NCBI GenBank assembly: GCA_966186435.1
Contig: CBIFWW010000024.1
Location: forward strand, 1-29,293
DNA from: CBIFWW01 sp966186435
Lineage (GTDB): Bacteria; Pseudomonadota; Gammaproteobacteria; Enterobacterales; Enterobacteriaceae
Length of the DNA: 29,293 nt
Direction of reading: 5' to 3'
The notes under the pieces are model-generated. The model worked only from the letters and a program-made list of their open reading frames with translations. It did no database searches and was not told the origin of the DNA. Shown piece by piece: positions 7,571-15,553 of this stretch. The stretch's first letter is position 1. Each line of letters opens with the position of its first letter. Position numbers and translations under genes: made by a program.

Positions 7571-8494
7571 TTACAGCGGCATGCTTTTACGGATCGCGCC
7601 AATCAGAATTTGGGCTGCCGGTGATAGCGGAGTGTCTACCCGGGTGAGAATACCGATAGGTTCCCCACTGCCCTGGGCCGGTAGCGGCAGGGCGCACAGC
7701 GTACCCTGGCGCAGATCCGCTTTCACTGCTCCCGACGGTACGAACCATACATAGTCAAAATCCACTGTTAGTTGACGTGAAAGCGAAGCAGACAGGGTTT
7801 CAATACAGTTAGTCGGCAGCTTGCAATTCTGGCGGTTTAGCAAGGACTCGGCATTTTGGCGCGGGATGGTGCCTTTGGGCGAAACCACCACCGGCCACTC
7901 CATCACCCGGCTCATGGTGACGGTGTCACTTAATAGTGGATGGCTGGGCCGTACTACCAGTTTAAGGGATTCGAGGAATAGCAATTCGTAATTCAGGCCG
8001 CCCATTAATTCCGGGTCAGACATGCGGCCAATACCGAGATCCAATTCCCCGGATTTCAACCCCGCCAGCAGCATGGTGTTATTCATGGTACCCACCTGCA
8101 AAGTGACGTCTTTTTGGTGCTGATGGAATTGACCAATCACCCCCGGTAGGATCCCCAAAGCGGCGGTAGGCAATGCGCCGATGCGCACCACTTCCGCCGG
8201 CTGGTTCTCTTTGCGGGAGAGAGAAAGCCCGGCGTGATTCAGGGCATCCAGCACTTTCACCGCATGGATCAGAAACTGCTCGCCATTGAGGGTGAGATGC
8301 GCCCCAAGGCGGCCACGATCAAACAGCCGTGAACCGGTGAGCTGCTCCAGCTCATTCAGTGTCTTGGAGAGCGCCGGTTGGCTTAGGTTGAGCGTTTCAG
8401 CCGCACGCCCCAGGGTACCCTGTTGAGCGACGGCGACGAATGTATGTAGATGGCGCAAACGAATGCGCTGACTGAACAAACCATTTTTTTCCAT
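7571..8494 (-). CDS. ydcI: YdcI, LysR-type transcriptional regulator
   Basis: The 307-residue product follows E. coli YdcI closely, starting MEKNGLFSQRIRLRHLHTF and ending AIRKSMP. The winged helix-turn-helix is at residues 12-70 (GTLGRAAETLNLSQPALSKT is its core) and the effector-binding domain follows. YdcI is a conserved enterobacterial DNA-binding protein. In Salmonella and E. coli it is linked to acid stress, pH homeostasis and control of its own promoter; the effector is unknown. It is transcribed divergently from ydcJ, the usual arrangement of a LysR regulator and a target. The 297-base spacer holds repeated and palindromic elements suitable as binding sites. The gene is intact. Confidence 0.94.
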   Translation of the reverse strand: MEKNGLFSQRIRLRHLHTFVAVAQQGTLGRAAETLNLSQPALSKTLNELEQLTGSRLFDRGRLGAHLTLNGEQFLIHAVKVLDALNHAGLSLSRKENQPAEVVRIGALPTAALGILPGVIGQFHQHQKDVTLQVGTMNNTMLLAGLKSGELDLGIGRMSDPELMGGLNYELLFLESLKLVVRPSHPLLSDTVTMSRVMEWPVVVSPKGTIPRQNAESLLNRQNCKLPTNCIETLSASLSRQLTVDFDYVWFVPSGAVKADLRQGTLCALPLPAQGSGEPIGILTRVDTPLSPAAQILIGAIRKSMPL

Positions 8495-8540
8495 AATTCA
8501 ATGTGTAAAACACTCCCCCATGGCAAACAAGCCATTACGG

Positions 8541-8562
8541 CAAAATTTGATAACTTGATAAC
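8541..8562 (+). promoter_or_regulatory. Candidate YdcI operator, copy 1
   Basis: The element has the form CAAAATTTG-N4-CTTGATAAC and includes a tandem TTGATAAC TTGATAAC at 8547-8562. A second copy with the same 9-base ends lies exactly 90 bases further on (8631-8652). It sits 47 bases upstream of the ydcI start. Assignment to YdcI is inferred from position between regulator and divergent target. Confidence 0.45.
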
Positions 8563-8603
8563 AAAATTTATTTAACAAGATTTAAACATTGTCGCTAAGT
8601 TCA

Positions 8604-8624
8604 CTAAAAATAGCCACTTTTTAG
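8604..8624. promoter_or_regulatory. Inverted repeat in the ydcI-ydcJ spacer
   Basis: The sequence CTAAAAA-N7-TTTTTAG is a perfect 7-base inverted repeat with a 7-base centre. It lies between the two direct-repeat copies. It could be a protein-binding palindrome or a weak hairpin. Confidence 0.35.
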
Positions 8625-8628
8625 CGTT

Positions 8629-8652
8629 ACCAAAATTTGGTGGCTTGATAAC
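8629..8652 (+). promoter_or_regulatory. Candidate YdcI operator, copy 2, with palindrome
   Basis: The element contains the palindrome ACCAAA-A-TTTGGT (8629-8641), a T-rich to A-rich dyad of the kind LysR proteins bind. It also contains the second copy of CAAAATTTG-N4-CTTGATAAC (8631-8652). It is about 140 bases upstream of ydcJ, a plausible activation distance. The function is inferred. Confidence 0.45.
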
Positions 8653-8791
8653 TGCTACCAGATGCATAACCCACAGTTATTTTCTGTAGCTTCCGGGCAG
8701 GCGCAAACTGGATCACAAAATGTAAATTCTCCGGCCCGGTGCGGCGGTGGGCTTCTACTATTCCAGCAAGACCCCATAGAGGCAGTATGCG

Positions 8792-10138
8792 ATGACCAGT
8801 AATCTCTCACCGGATCTAATTCGGGAAGCCTTTTCTCAGGCAATGTCAGCAATGTATCAACAGGAAGTCCCCCAATATGGCACCCTGCTGGAGATGGTAG
8901 AGGATGTAAATTTAGGGGTGTTGGAACAGCACCCCCGGCTCCATGAGCAGTTGGTCAATGCCGATGAGCTGGCGCGGCTGAATGTAGAGCGCCACGGGGC
9001 GATTCGGGTAGGCTCTGCCGCCGAACTATCCACGCTACGGCGGCTGTTTGCCGTAATGGGGATGCAGCCGGTGGGCTATTATGATTTGGCTCAGGCCGGG
9101 GTACCGGTACATTCTACGGCGTTTCGCCCTGTTGACGACAACGCCCTGGCCCGCAATCCATTTCGAGTATTTACGTCGCTATTGCGCCCGGAGTTAATTG
9201 CCAATGAAAAGCTGCGCAAACAGGGCGTAAACCTGGTGAGCCGCCGGGCGATCTTCACCCCACGCTGCCTGGCCTTAATTGAGCTGGCCGAAAAACAGGG
9301 GGGATTGACCGAAACCCAATCGTCGGAATTTGTACAGCAAGCCCTGGAAACCTTCCGCTGGCATCACAATGCCACTGTAGATCAGGCGACTTATCAGGCC
9401 ATGAGCGATCAGCATCGGCTGGTGGCGGATGTGGTGTGCTTCCGGGGCTGTCATATCAATCACCTGACCCCACGCACGTTGGATATCGACCGCGTCCAAG
9501 CCCTGATGCCGGAATATGGCATTACCCCCAAGGCCATTATTGAGGGGCCGCCGCGCCGTCAGTATCCGATTCTGCTGCGCCAGACCAGTTTTAAAGCGCT
9601 GGAGGAACCGATCCTGTTTGCCGGGGATAATCAGGGGACCCATACCGCTCGTTTTGGTGAAATTGAACAGCGTGGCATGGCATTGACCCCGAAAGGCCGC
9701 GCCCTGTATGACCAGCTGCTCCAGGAAGCGGGGATCGGCAAAGATAACCTTAGCCATCAGCTGCGATTACAGCAGGCTTTTGAACGCTTCCCCGATGACG
9801 ATGTGCTGCTGCGCCGCCAGCAACTGGCCTATTTCCGCTACCGCCTTACGCCGCTAGGGGAGAGCCATCGCCATGCGATTCGCCACGGCGACGATCCCCA
9901 GGCCCTGGTGGAGCGCGGCTGGATCGCCGCGCAACCTATCACTTATGAAGACTTCCTGCCGGTCAGTGCTGCCGGTATTTTCCAGTCTAATTTGGGGGAT
10001 GAAACCCGCCAAATCAGTGGGGGAGATGCCAGCCAGCTTGCCTTTGAAAAAGCCCTCGGCTGCCCAGTGTTGGATCCGTTTGCGCTGTATCAGGCGGCAG
10101 AGGATCGCGGCAAAAAACGCTGTGGGCTGATGGCGTGA
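8792..10138 (+). CDS. ydcJ: YdcJ, HglS-type 2-oxoadipate dioxygenase/decarboxylase family
   Basis: The 448-residue protein matches E. coli YdcJ (former DUF1338) throughout. In Pseudomonas putida the homologue HglS is an Fe(II) enzyme turning 2-oxoadipate into D-2-hydroxyglutarate in lysine catabolism; the physiological substrate in enterobacteria is not settled. The metal ligands His70, His226 and Glu294 of HglS and the substrate arginine Arg74 have likely counterparts here: His68 and Arg72 (RHGAIR), His224 (HINHLTPR) and Glu290 (ARFGEIEQRG). So the protein should be catalytically competent. The ATG at 8792 follows AGAGGCAG at good spacing; another ATG six bases earlier is out of frame. It is divergent from ydcI and followed 70 bases later by a carboxylesterase gene. 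Confidence 0.93.
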   Translation: MTSNLSPDLIREAFSQAMSAMYQQEVPQYGTLLEMVEDVNLGVLEQHPRLHEQLVNADELARLNVERHGAIRVGSAAELSTLRRLFAVMGMQPVGYYDLAQAGVPVHSTAFRPVDDNALARNPFRVFTSLLRPELIANEKLRKQGVNLVSRRAIFTPRCLALIELAEKQGGLTETQSSEFVQQALETFRWHHNATVDQATYQAMSDQHRLVADVVCFRGCHINHLTPRTLDIDRVQALMPEYGITPKAIIEGPPRRQYPILLRQTSFKALEEPILFAGDNQGTHTARFGEIEQRGMALTPKGRALYDQLLQEAGIGKDNLSHQLRLQQAFERFPDDDVLLRRQQLAYFRYRLTPLGESHRHAIRHGDDPQALVERGWIAAQPITYEDFLPVSAAGIFQSNLGDETRQISGGDASQLAFEKALGCPVLDPFALYQAAEDRGKKRCGLMA

Positions 10139-10208
10139 GGGGGAGCGAATAAAAACACTGGCCCTATGACGGCGCAAACCGCTACCCTGATAAAAACAGG
10201 GAGACGCG

Positions 10209-11717
10209 ATGGCACGTGACAACGGGATTACCCTTCAGCTTCAGCAAGGTGCCCTTCAGGGCTTTACCGACAACGGCATCCGCCAGTGGCGGGCCATTCC
10301 CTATGCCCGGCCACCGGTAGGTGAGCTACGCTTTCGGGCGCCTCAGCCCCCGGCGAGCTGGGAGGAAGTGCGCCAGGCCGATGGCTTCTCAGCCGCCAGT
10401 TGGCAAAATCAGGAGTCCTGCCAGGAGCTGGGGGGCGGCGATCCCGGGGCTATGTCGGAAGACTGCCTGTACCTGAATGTCTGGTCACCACAGCCTGGCG
10501 ACCAACCGCTTCCGGTAATGGTGTGGCTCCACGGCGGAGGTTTCACCCTTGGGGCAGGCAGCCTGCCGCCTTACGACGGGTCCGCACTGGCCCGCCGTGG
10601 CGTGGTGGTGGTCAGCGTCAATTACCGGCTAGGCCACCTCGGCTTCTTTGCCCACCCGGCACTGGAGCATGAAGACCGGCAGGGCCAGACCTGGAACTTC
10701 GCCCTGTTAGACCAAATAGCCGCCCTGCAATGGGTGCAGGCCAATATCGCCCAATTCAACGGCGATCCAACGCGAGTGACCTTATTTGGCGAATCCGCCG
10801 GGGGCCGTAGCGTGCTCTCCCTGATGGCTTCCCCCCTGGCCGCAGGGTTGTTCCAGCGCGCCATTGTGCAGAGCGCCTACACCTTGCCGGATCGCAGCGC
10901 CGCCGAAGCGCTACACCAGGGGGTAACCCTTGCCCGGCATCTCGGTCTTGAGAACGCCAGCGCAGAACAGTTACGGGCGTTACCAGCGGAGGCATTTATC
11001 AACCTCCAGCCGCCGCTGACCATTGGCCCGGTGCCCATCGCCGGGGACCGGGTGTTACCGGAGCCAATGCTGGCAGTGTTCGGGCAGGGCCGCCAGCACC
11101 CGCTGCCGCTGATGATTGGCAGTAACAGCGATGAGGCCAGCGTCATGGCCTGGTTCGGGGTGGATCTGGCAGGGCAGGTGCGGCGGCTGCGTAACCAGCA
11201 GCGCCTGGGGCTGGGGGTGATCCGTTTGCTTTACCCCGGCGTGCGCGGTGACGTGGAATTGGGGCGGCAGCTATGCCGCGATATGGCCTTTACCGTGCTC
11301 GGGCAGGTAGTGATGCTGGCCCAGCGCCGGGTCAATCAACCCTGCTGGCGCTACTGGTTTGATTATGTCAGCGAGGCCGAGCGCGACACCTATCTTCACG
11401 GCACCTGGCACGGCAACGAAGTCCCTTATGTGTTTGATAATCTCGACCGCACCCTGCCGCTCAGCGATTACGCCAGCGCTAACGACCGGGCCTTTGCCCG
11501 GCAGGTGGCGGATTACTGGGTCGCCTTTGCGCGGGCCGATGGAAACACTACCATTCTGGCAGGCCCGGAGCCGTGGCCTGCCTGTGGCGCTGGCAAGGAT
11601 TATCTGATGCGTCTGGGCCTGAACCGCCGCGCCGGTTTCCGGGTTGTACGGCGCTTTATGGGCCTTCGGCTGGCTTTGTTCCGGCGTATTATGCACCGCC
11701 ATGTCTCCCTGGACTGA
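10209..11717 (+). CDS. Type-B carboxylesterase (para-nitrobenzyl esterase family)
   Basis: The 502-residue alpha/beta hydrolase carries all signatures of the type-B carboxylesterase/lipase family. The oxyanion loop is HGGGF at 108-112. The disulfide-region motif SEDCLYLNVW lies at 83-92, and the nucleophile elbow GESAGG puts the catalytic serine at 196. The acid is probably Glu309 (SNSDEAS) and the histidine His401 (GTWHGNEVPYVF). There is no signal peptide, so it should act in the cytosol on small esters. The gene lies 70 bases after ydcJ in the same direction and may be cotranscribed with it. In E. coli ydcJ is directly followed by opgD, so this gene is an insertion relative to that layout. 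Base composition is GC-rich, like that of ydcJ. Confidence 0.9.
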   Translation: MARDNGITLQLQQGALQGFTDNGIRQWRAIPYARPPVGELRFRAPQPPASWEEVRQADGFSAASWQNQESCQELGGGDPGAMSEDCLYLNVWSPQPGDQPLPVMVWLHGGGFTLGAGSLPPYDGSALARRGVVVVSVNYRLGHLGFFAHPALEHEDRQGQTWNFALLDQIAALQWVQANIAQFNGDPTRVTLFGESAGGRSVLSLMASPLAAGLFQRAIVQSAYTLPDRSAAEALHQGVTLARHLGLENASAEQLRALPAEAFINLQPPLTIGPVPIAGDRVLPEPMLAVFGQGRQHPLPLMIGSNSDEASVMAWFGVDLAGQVRRLRNQQRLGLGVIRLLYPGVRGDVELGRQLCRDMAFTVLGQVVMLAQRRVNQPCWRYWFDYVSEAERDTYLHGTWHGNEVPYVFDNLDRTLPLSDYASANDRAFARQVADYWVAFARADGNTTILAGPEPWPACGAGKDYLMRLGLNRRAGFRVVRRFMGLRLALFRRIMHRHVSLD

Positions 11718-11965
11718 AGGGGCAGAAATCCGCTGGCACAAAAAAGTTTCTGCGAGATGATTAAAACAATAGCAATTTCGGGTTATTTACCGGGCATGTT
11801 GTTAATTATCCTGTTGAATTATCATTACAAACTACCTATTGGCGAAAGGTATTGGAAACGGCTGCCGTTTTGACTAGAGTGTGCAACTTAGAGGTTGCAC
11901 AGCTTGCCGCCGCTGCGCCCGGCGCAGTGACATGTTGATGGATAAGTAAGGACGATTTCTCAGGC
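11718..11965. promoter_or_regulatory. opgD upstream region with two dyads
   Basis: The 248-base spacer begins AT-rich. It holds the palindrome AAACGG-CTG-CCGTTT (11856-11870), followed by a short T run that could weakly end esterase transcription, and the perfect 7-base inverted repeat GTGCAAC-N6-GTTGCAC (11881-11900). The latter lies about 65 bases upstream of the opgD start, in the likely leader or core promoter, and is a candidate operator or leader hairpin. No protein can be assigned to it. Confidence 0.4.
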
Positions 11966-13624
11966 ATGAATCGCAGACGTTTTATCAAAGCATCTATGGC
12001 CCTGGCTGCTGCCTGTGGCGCACCCGGTCTGGCACCGTTAATTTCCCGCTCCGCCTTTGCCGCCGACCAGGCCAATATCGCCGATGGGCAGACGCAGGCC
12101 TTTGATTTCGCTACCTTACAAGGGATGGCCATTGACCTGGCTAAGCAACCCTGGGGCGGCGCTCCCCGGCCATTACCCGAAACCCTGGCGAACCTAACCC
12201 CCCAGGCCTACAACAGCATTCAGTACGATGCCGGCCACTCCCTGTGGAATGGCATCCCGCAGCGCCAGCTAGATGTGCAGTTCTTCCACGTCGGCATGGG
12301 CTTCCGCCGCCGGGTGCGCATGTTCTCGCTGGATGCTAAATCCCGCCAGGCCAAAGAGATCCACTTCCGCCCGGAGCTGTTTAACTACCACGATGCCGGG
12401 GTGGATACCCGCCAGCTGGTGGGGCAGAGCGACCTCGGTTTTGCCGGGTTTAAAGCCTTTAAAACCCCGGAACTGGCTAAGCGTGATGTGGTCTCTTTCC
12501 TGGGAGCCAGCTACTTCCGCGCCGTGGATGACACCTACCAGTACGGGCTTTCTGCCCGAGGCCTGGCGGTAGATACCTATACTGATGGCCTTGAAGAGTT
12601 CCCGGACTTCACCGCCTTCTGGTTTGAAACCCCGAAAGCCAGTGACACCACCTTCGTGGTCTATGCCCTGATGGACAGCCCGAGCGTGGCCGGGGCCTAC
12701 AAATTCACCATCCACTGCGAAGCCAAAAAAGTGGTGATGGAAGTGGAAAACCACCTATATGCCCGCAAGGACATCAAGCAGGTGGGGATCGCCCCGATGA
12801 CCAGTATGTTTAGCTGCGGCACCAATGAGCGCCGCATGTGTGACACCATCCACCCGCAAATCCACGACTCAGATCGTCTGGCGATGTGGCGCGGTAATGG
12901 TGAATGGATTTGCCGCCCGCTTAACAACCCGCAGCGCCTGCAATTTAACGCTTATCAGGATGAGAACCCAAAAGGCTTTGGCCTGTTACAGATGGATCAC
13001 GACTTCAACAGCTATCAGGACGTGATGGGCTGGTATAACAAGCGGCCAAGCCTGTGGGTAGAGCCACTGAATAAGTGGGGTAAAGGGGCAGTCAGCCTGA
13101 TGGAGATCCCAACCACCGGTGAAACATTAGATAATATCGTCTGCTTCTGGCAGCCGGAAAAACCGATCCGCAGCGGGGATACCCTTAACTTCAAATACCG
13201 CCTGCACTGGAGTGGCTTACCGCCGGTGCAAACCCCGCTGGCCCGGGTTTATGCCACCCGTACCGGGATGGGCAGTTTCCCGGAAGGCTGGGCGCCGGGG
13301 GAACACTACCCGGAGAAATGGTCGCGCCGCTTTGCCATTGATTTCGTCGGTAAAGGTCTGAAGGCCGCCGCACCAAGAGGGATTGAGCCGGTGATCACCC
13401 TGTCTAACGGGGAAGCACGCCAGATTGAGATCCTGTATGTGGAGCCTTTCGACGGCTACCGCATTCTGTTTGACTGGTATCCAACTTCCGACTCCACCGA
13501 GCCGGTGGATATGCGGATGTTCCTGCGCTGCCAGGGCGATGCCATCAGTGAAACCTGGCTGTATCAGTATTTCCCACCGGCAGCGGATAAGCGGAAATAC
13601 GTCGACGACCGCCAGATGCGATAA
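11966..13624 (+). CDS. opgD: Periplasmic glucan biosynthesis protein OpgD (MdoD)
   Basis: The 552-residue protein is a close OpgD match. It opens with a twin-arginine signal (NRRRFIKAS) and a likely cleavage after SAFA near residue 32, so it is exported folded by Tat. OpgD shapes osmoregulated periplasmic glucans, the beta-1,2-linked glucose chains that protect at low osmolarity. E. coli OpgD has been described as an endo-beta-1,2-glucanase of family GH186 with acidic residues at 300 and 388. By alignment these fall on Asp301 (IHDSDR) and Asp389 (ETLDNIV) here, both present. The OpgG/OpgD core motifs, such as NGEWICRPLNNP and GWYNKRPSLWVEP, are intact. It is followed by a strong terminator, so it appears monocistronic. 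The small gene ydcH that follows it in E. coli is absent. Confidence 0.95.
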   Translation: MNRRRFIKASMALAAACGAPGLAPLISRSAFAADQANIADGQTQAFDFATLQGMAIDLAKQPWGGAPRPLPETLANLTPQAYNSIQYDAGHSLWNGIPQRQLDVQFFHVGMGFRRRVRMFSLDAKSRQAKEIHFRPELFNYHDAGVDTRQLVGQSDLGFAGFKAFKTPELAKRDVVSFLGASYFRAVDDTYQYGLSARGLAVDTYTDGLEEFPDFTAFWFETPKASDTTFVVYALMDSPSVAGAYKFTIHCEAKKVVMEVENHLYARKDIKQVGIAPMTSMFSCGTNERRMCDTIHPQIHDSDRLAMWRGNGEWICRPLNNPQRLQFNAYQDENPKGFGLLQMDHDFNSYQDVMGWYNKRPSLWVEPLNKWGKGAVSLMEIPTTGETLDNIVCFWQPEKPIRSGDTLNFKYRLHWSGLPPVQTPLARVYATRTGMGSFPEGWAPGEHYPEKWSRRFAIDFVGKGLKAAAPRGIEPVITLSNGEARQIEILYVEPFDGYRILFDWYPTSDSTEPVDMRMFLRCQGDAISETWLYQYFPPAADKRKYVDDRQMR

Positions 13625-13636
13625 GCGATCATCATT

Positions 13637-13673
13637 AAAAAATCCGCTCTCAGCTCACTAGGGCGGATTTTTT
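13637..13673 (+). terminator. Rho-independent terminator after opgD
   Basis: An 11-base stem (AAAAAATCCGC at 13637-13647 with GCGGATTTTTT at 13663-13673) and a 15-base loop end in a T run, 12 bases after the opgD stop. The A-rich left arm would also serve the other strand. Confidence 0.85.
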
Positions 13674-13717
13674 ATCACCATCAAGAATGTCCACTTCCAC
13701 ATGAAGAGCGCTGACCC

Positions 13718-14272
13718 ATGGCAACCCAAGACTACCCTGATGACAACTTGACCGTTGATGACCATATAACCCTGTGTTCCGCCCACGAGCGCTATACCGA
13801 AGACTTGTATCAGCTGGTGGTGGCTAATCAGGCCTGGTTACAAAAGTCCATGGACTGGCCCGGCTCGGTGAACGGCCCCGATGATATTCGGCGCACTTTG
13901 GCCGGGAACCATCTGCTACATCATAAGGGCTTCGCCAAAATGTATCTGGTGAAGTATCAGGACCAGCTGGTTGGGGTGGTGTCATTCAACCAAATCGAAC
14001 CTACTAATAAAGTGGGCTATATTGGTTATTGGCTGGCTGAGGATCGCCAGGGGCAGGGGATCCTCAGCCGGGCGCTGGAAAAAATGATCGCCCATTGGGC
14101 CAGTCAAAAGCTGCTACGGCGCTTTGTCATCAAATGTATTGTCGAGAACCGGGCCAGCAACCGTATGGCCGAGCGCTGTGGCTTCACCCTTGAAGGGCGG
14201 ATGAAACAGGCGGAATTTCTTAATGGCCATTATTACGACCAGCACCTGTGGGCACGAATTATCCCGGATTAA
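13718..14272 (+). CDS. rimL: RimL, ribosomal-protein-serine N-acetyltransferase
   Basis: The 184-residue GNAT protein aligns with E. coli RimL, which acetylates the N-terminal serine of ribosomal protein L12 to give L7, using acetyl-CoA. The acetyl-CoA loop RQGQG is at 110-114. Shared stretches include SFNQIEPTNK near 89, GYWLAE near 103, RRFVIKC near 134, FTLEGRMKQAEFLN near 159 and the C-terminal ARII. Length is typical. The start at 13718 has a weak ribosome binding site. It gives an N-terminus slightly longer than that of E. coli. The 3' end overlaps that of the convergent ydcK gene by 14 bases. Confidence 0.92.
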   Translation: MATQDYPDDNLTVDDHITLCSAHERYTEDLYQLVVANQAWLQKSMDWPGSVNGPDDIRRTLAGNHLLHHKGFAKMYLVKYQDQLVGVVSFNQIEPTNKVGYIGYWLAEDRQGQGILSRALEKMIAHWASQKLLRRFVIKCIVENRASNRMAERCGFTLEGRMKQAEFLNGHYYDQHLWARIIPD

Positions 14273-15242
14273 ACCCCACAAAGGGCAGACTGCGGGTGAT
14301 GCGCTGGTCGCCGCAAATGGCCTGATGACTGCGAATTTGAATTACATCACCGGGAAGGGCCACGATGGCGGCGTGTTCGAATACCCGTACATGGCCGCTG
14401 ACGATGGCCTCGCCGCTGATCAGGGCGTCGCCATAAACCTCAACGTGATCGTCCAGCAGCAGCGGGCCGCCGCTTAAATGGGCTGAGCCGTATACCCGCA
14501 CATGGTGTTTAAGCAGGCAATCCCCCTGAATAACGGCCTGGTCAAAGGCCTCCGCACTGTAACGCAAGGTGGGGATTTGGTCTGGTTCGCTCCCGGCCAG
14601 CAGCCGGGCAAACCCATAGACCTTGGCGCAATCGCACACCCAAACGTTGTTTAATTCATTGCCCTCCAGGTGGGCGTGGCCATAGACCTGGGCGCGGTGT
14701 TCAACAAAAGCGTGAGTTAACTGGCAATCCCCGTAAATCTGGGCCTGATGGGCGAGGGTACTGCCAGTGACCTGGGCGCGGCCACCGATATGCAGGATTT
14801 GCTGGTCATCCGCTGTCAGGCCCCGCGCACCAAATACCCGGCTATCAATAACACGGACTTCTCCGTCAATTAAGCACTCGCCGCGCACTTCGCTATGGCT
14901 GACGTCGGCTTTGCCACCTATACAGGCCCGGTGGCTGATGATACAGCTATCAAGGTGGGCATCATCGATGACCCGGGCGCCCAGGCTCAGAGTACAAGAC
15001 CCGGAAATGTGCGCGTTGCCTTCCACTCTGGCACCGCCGTAAACCTCACTGTTTTCATCATAGATCCAACAATCCCCTGATTGGCTGAGATTATGGCAGT
15101 CTTCCACCCAGCCCCCGGCTTGCCCGGCGTGGACATCGGCAAAATCACGCAGGGCGATAATCTGGCGCAATACCACGCTGTGGGTGGCATCATCTTCAAC
15201 GGTTTCCCGGCGCTTTTCACCGCCCAAACGGTATTTATCCAT
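14259..15242 (-). CDS. ydcK: YdcK, left-handed beta-helix (hexapeptide-repeat) protein
   Basis: The 327-residue protein matches E. coli YdcK, including LRQIIALRDFADV near residue 25, GGWVED near 44, GDCWIYDEN near 56 and LRYSAEAFDQAVIQGD near 227. Most of the chain, from about 55 to 310, is built of imperfect hexapeptide repeats with a hydrophobic residue at every sixth position, the pattern of a left-handed parallel beta-helix as in many acyltransferases. YdcK is listed as a putative acetyltransferase, but no substrate is known. It has unusually many coils and lacks an obvious catalytic histidine motif, so a binding or scaffolding role is also possible. It overlaps rimL tail to tail by 14 bases, which may allow mutual transcriptional interference. 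Confidence 0.92.
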   Translation of the reverse strand: MDKYRLGGEKRRETVEDDATHSVVLRQIIALRDFADVHAGQAGGWVEDCHNLSQSGDCWIYDENSEVYGGARVEGNAHISGSCTLSLGARVIDDAHLDSCIISHRACIGGKADVSHSEVRGECLIDGEVRVIDSRVFGARGLTADDQQILHIGGRAQVTGSTLAHQAQIYGDCQLTHAFVEHRAQVYGHAHLEGNELNNVWVCDCAKVYGFARLLAGSEPDQIPTLRYSAEAFDQAVIQGDCLLKHHVRVYGSAHLSGGPLLLDDHVEVYGDALISGEAIVSGHVRVFEHAAIVALPGDVIQIRSHQAICGDQRITRSLPFVGFNPG

Positions 15243-15367
15243 GCTCGTCCCCCAGTTGCTGTAAAAGTAAACGTAGCAGATATCGTGACTTTTCCCCTAA
15301 GCAAGGTAGTGTTTATGGCGGACTTTCACTAAAATCCATATTAAATACATTTTAAAATTTAAACAAA

Positions 15368-15553
15368 ATGCAGAAGAATAACCTTCCCCCATAGCGTAGC
15401 GCAAAGGGGGAACTTGCCTACGGGCTACTACGGCACGGTATTAGAGATTATCGGTATCGGTTTTGCCTGGCGCTGCGCAGCTCAAGTACGGCGCTGCCTG
15501 CTGCCGTAGGGACCGGGTTGCCAGCATCATCTTTTGAAAAGGAAGCATTATGA
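15368..15553 (+). pseudogene. tehA: tehA remnant with large internal deletion
   Basis: Directly upstream of tehB the plus strand reads NLPTGYYGTVLEIIGIGFAW then RCAAQV (15411-15488), which aligns with the first helix of E. coli TehA ([20 protein letters not shown] then RYASQV). After that, a shifted frame gives ASSFEKEAL and a TGA at 15551-15553 overlapping the tehB start as ATGA, as expected of the old tehA C-terminus. About 900 bases of the ten-helix tellurite/dicarboxylate-type membrane protein are gone. A likely original start ATGCAGAAGAAT lies at 15368, separated from the rest by a roughly 31-base segment bounded by the 7-base inverted repeat TTCCCCC/GGGGGAA (15384-15390, 15406-15412). 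The gene is clearly non-functional. Confidence 0.8.

Noticed and set aside
12269..12754. Minus-strand frame of 161 codons opposite opgD
   Set aside because: It is inside a strongly conserved gene and has no independent start signal or motif.
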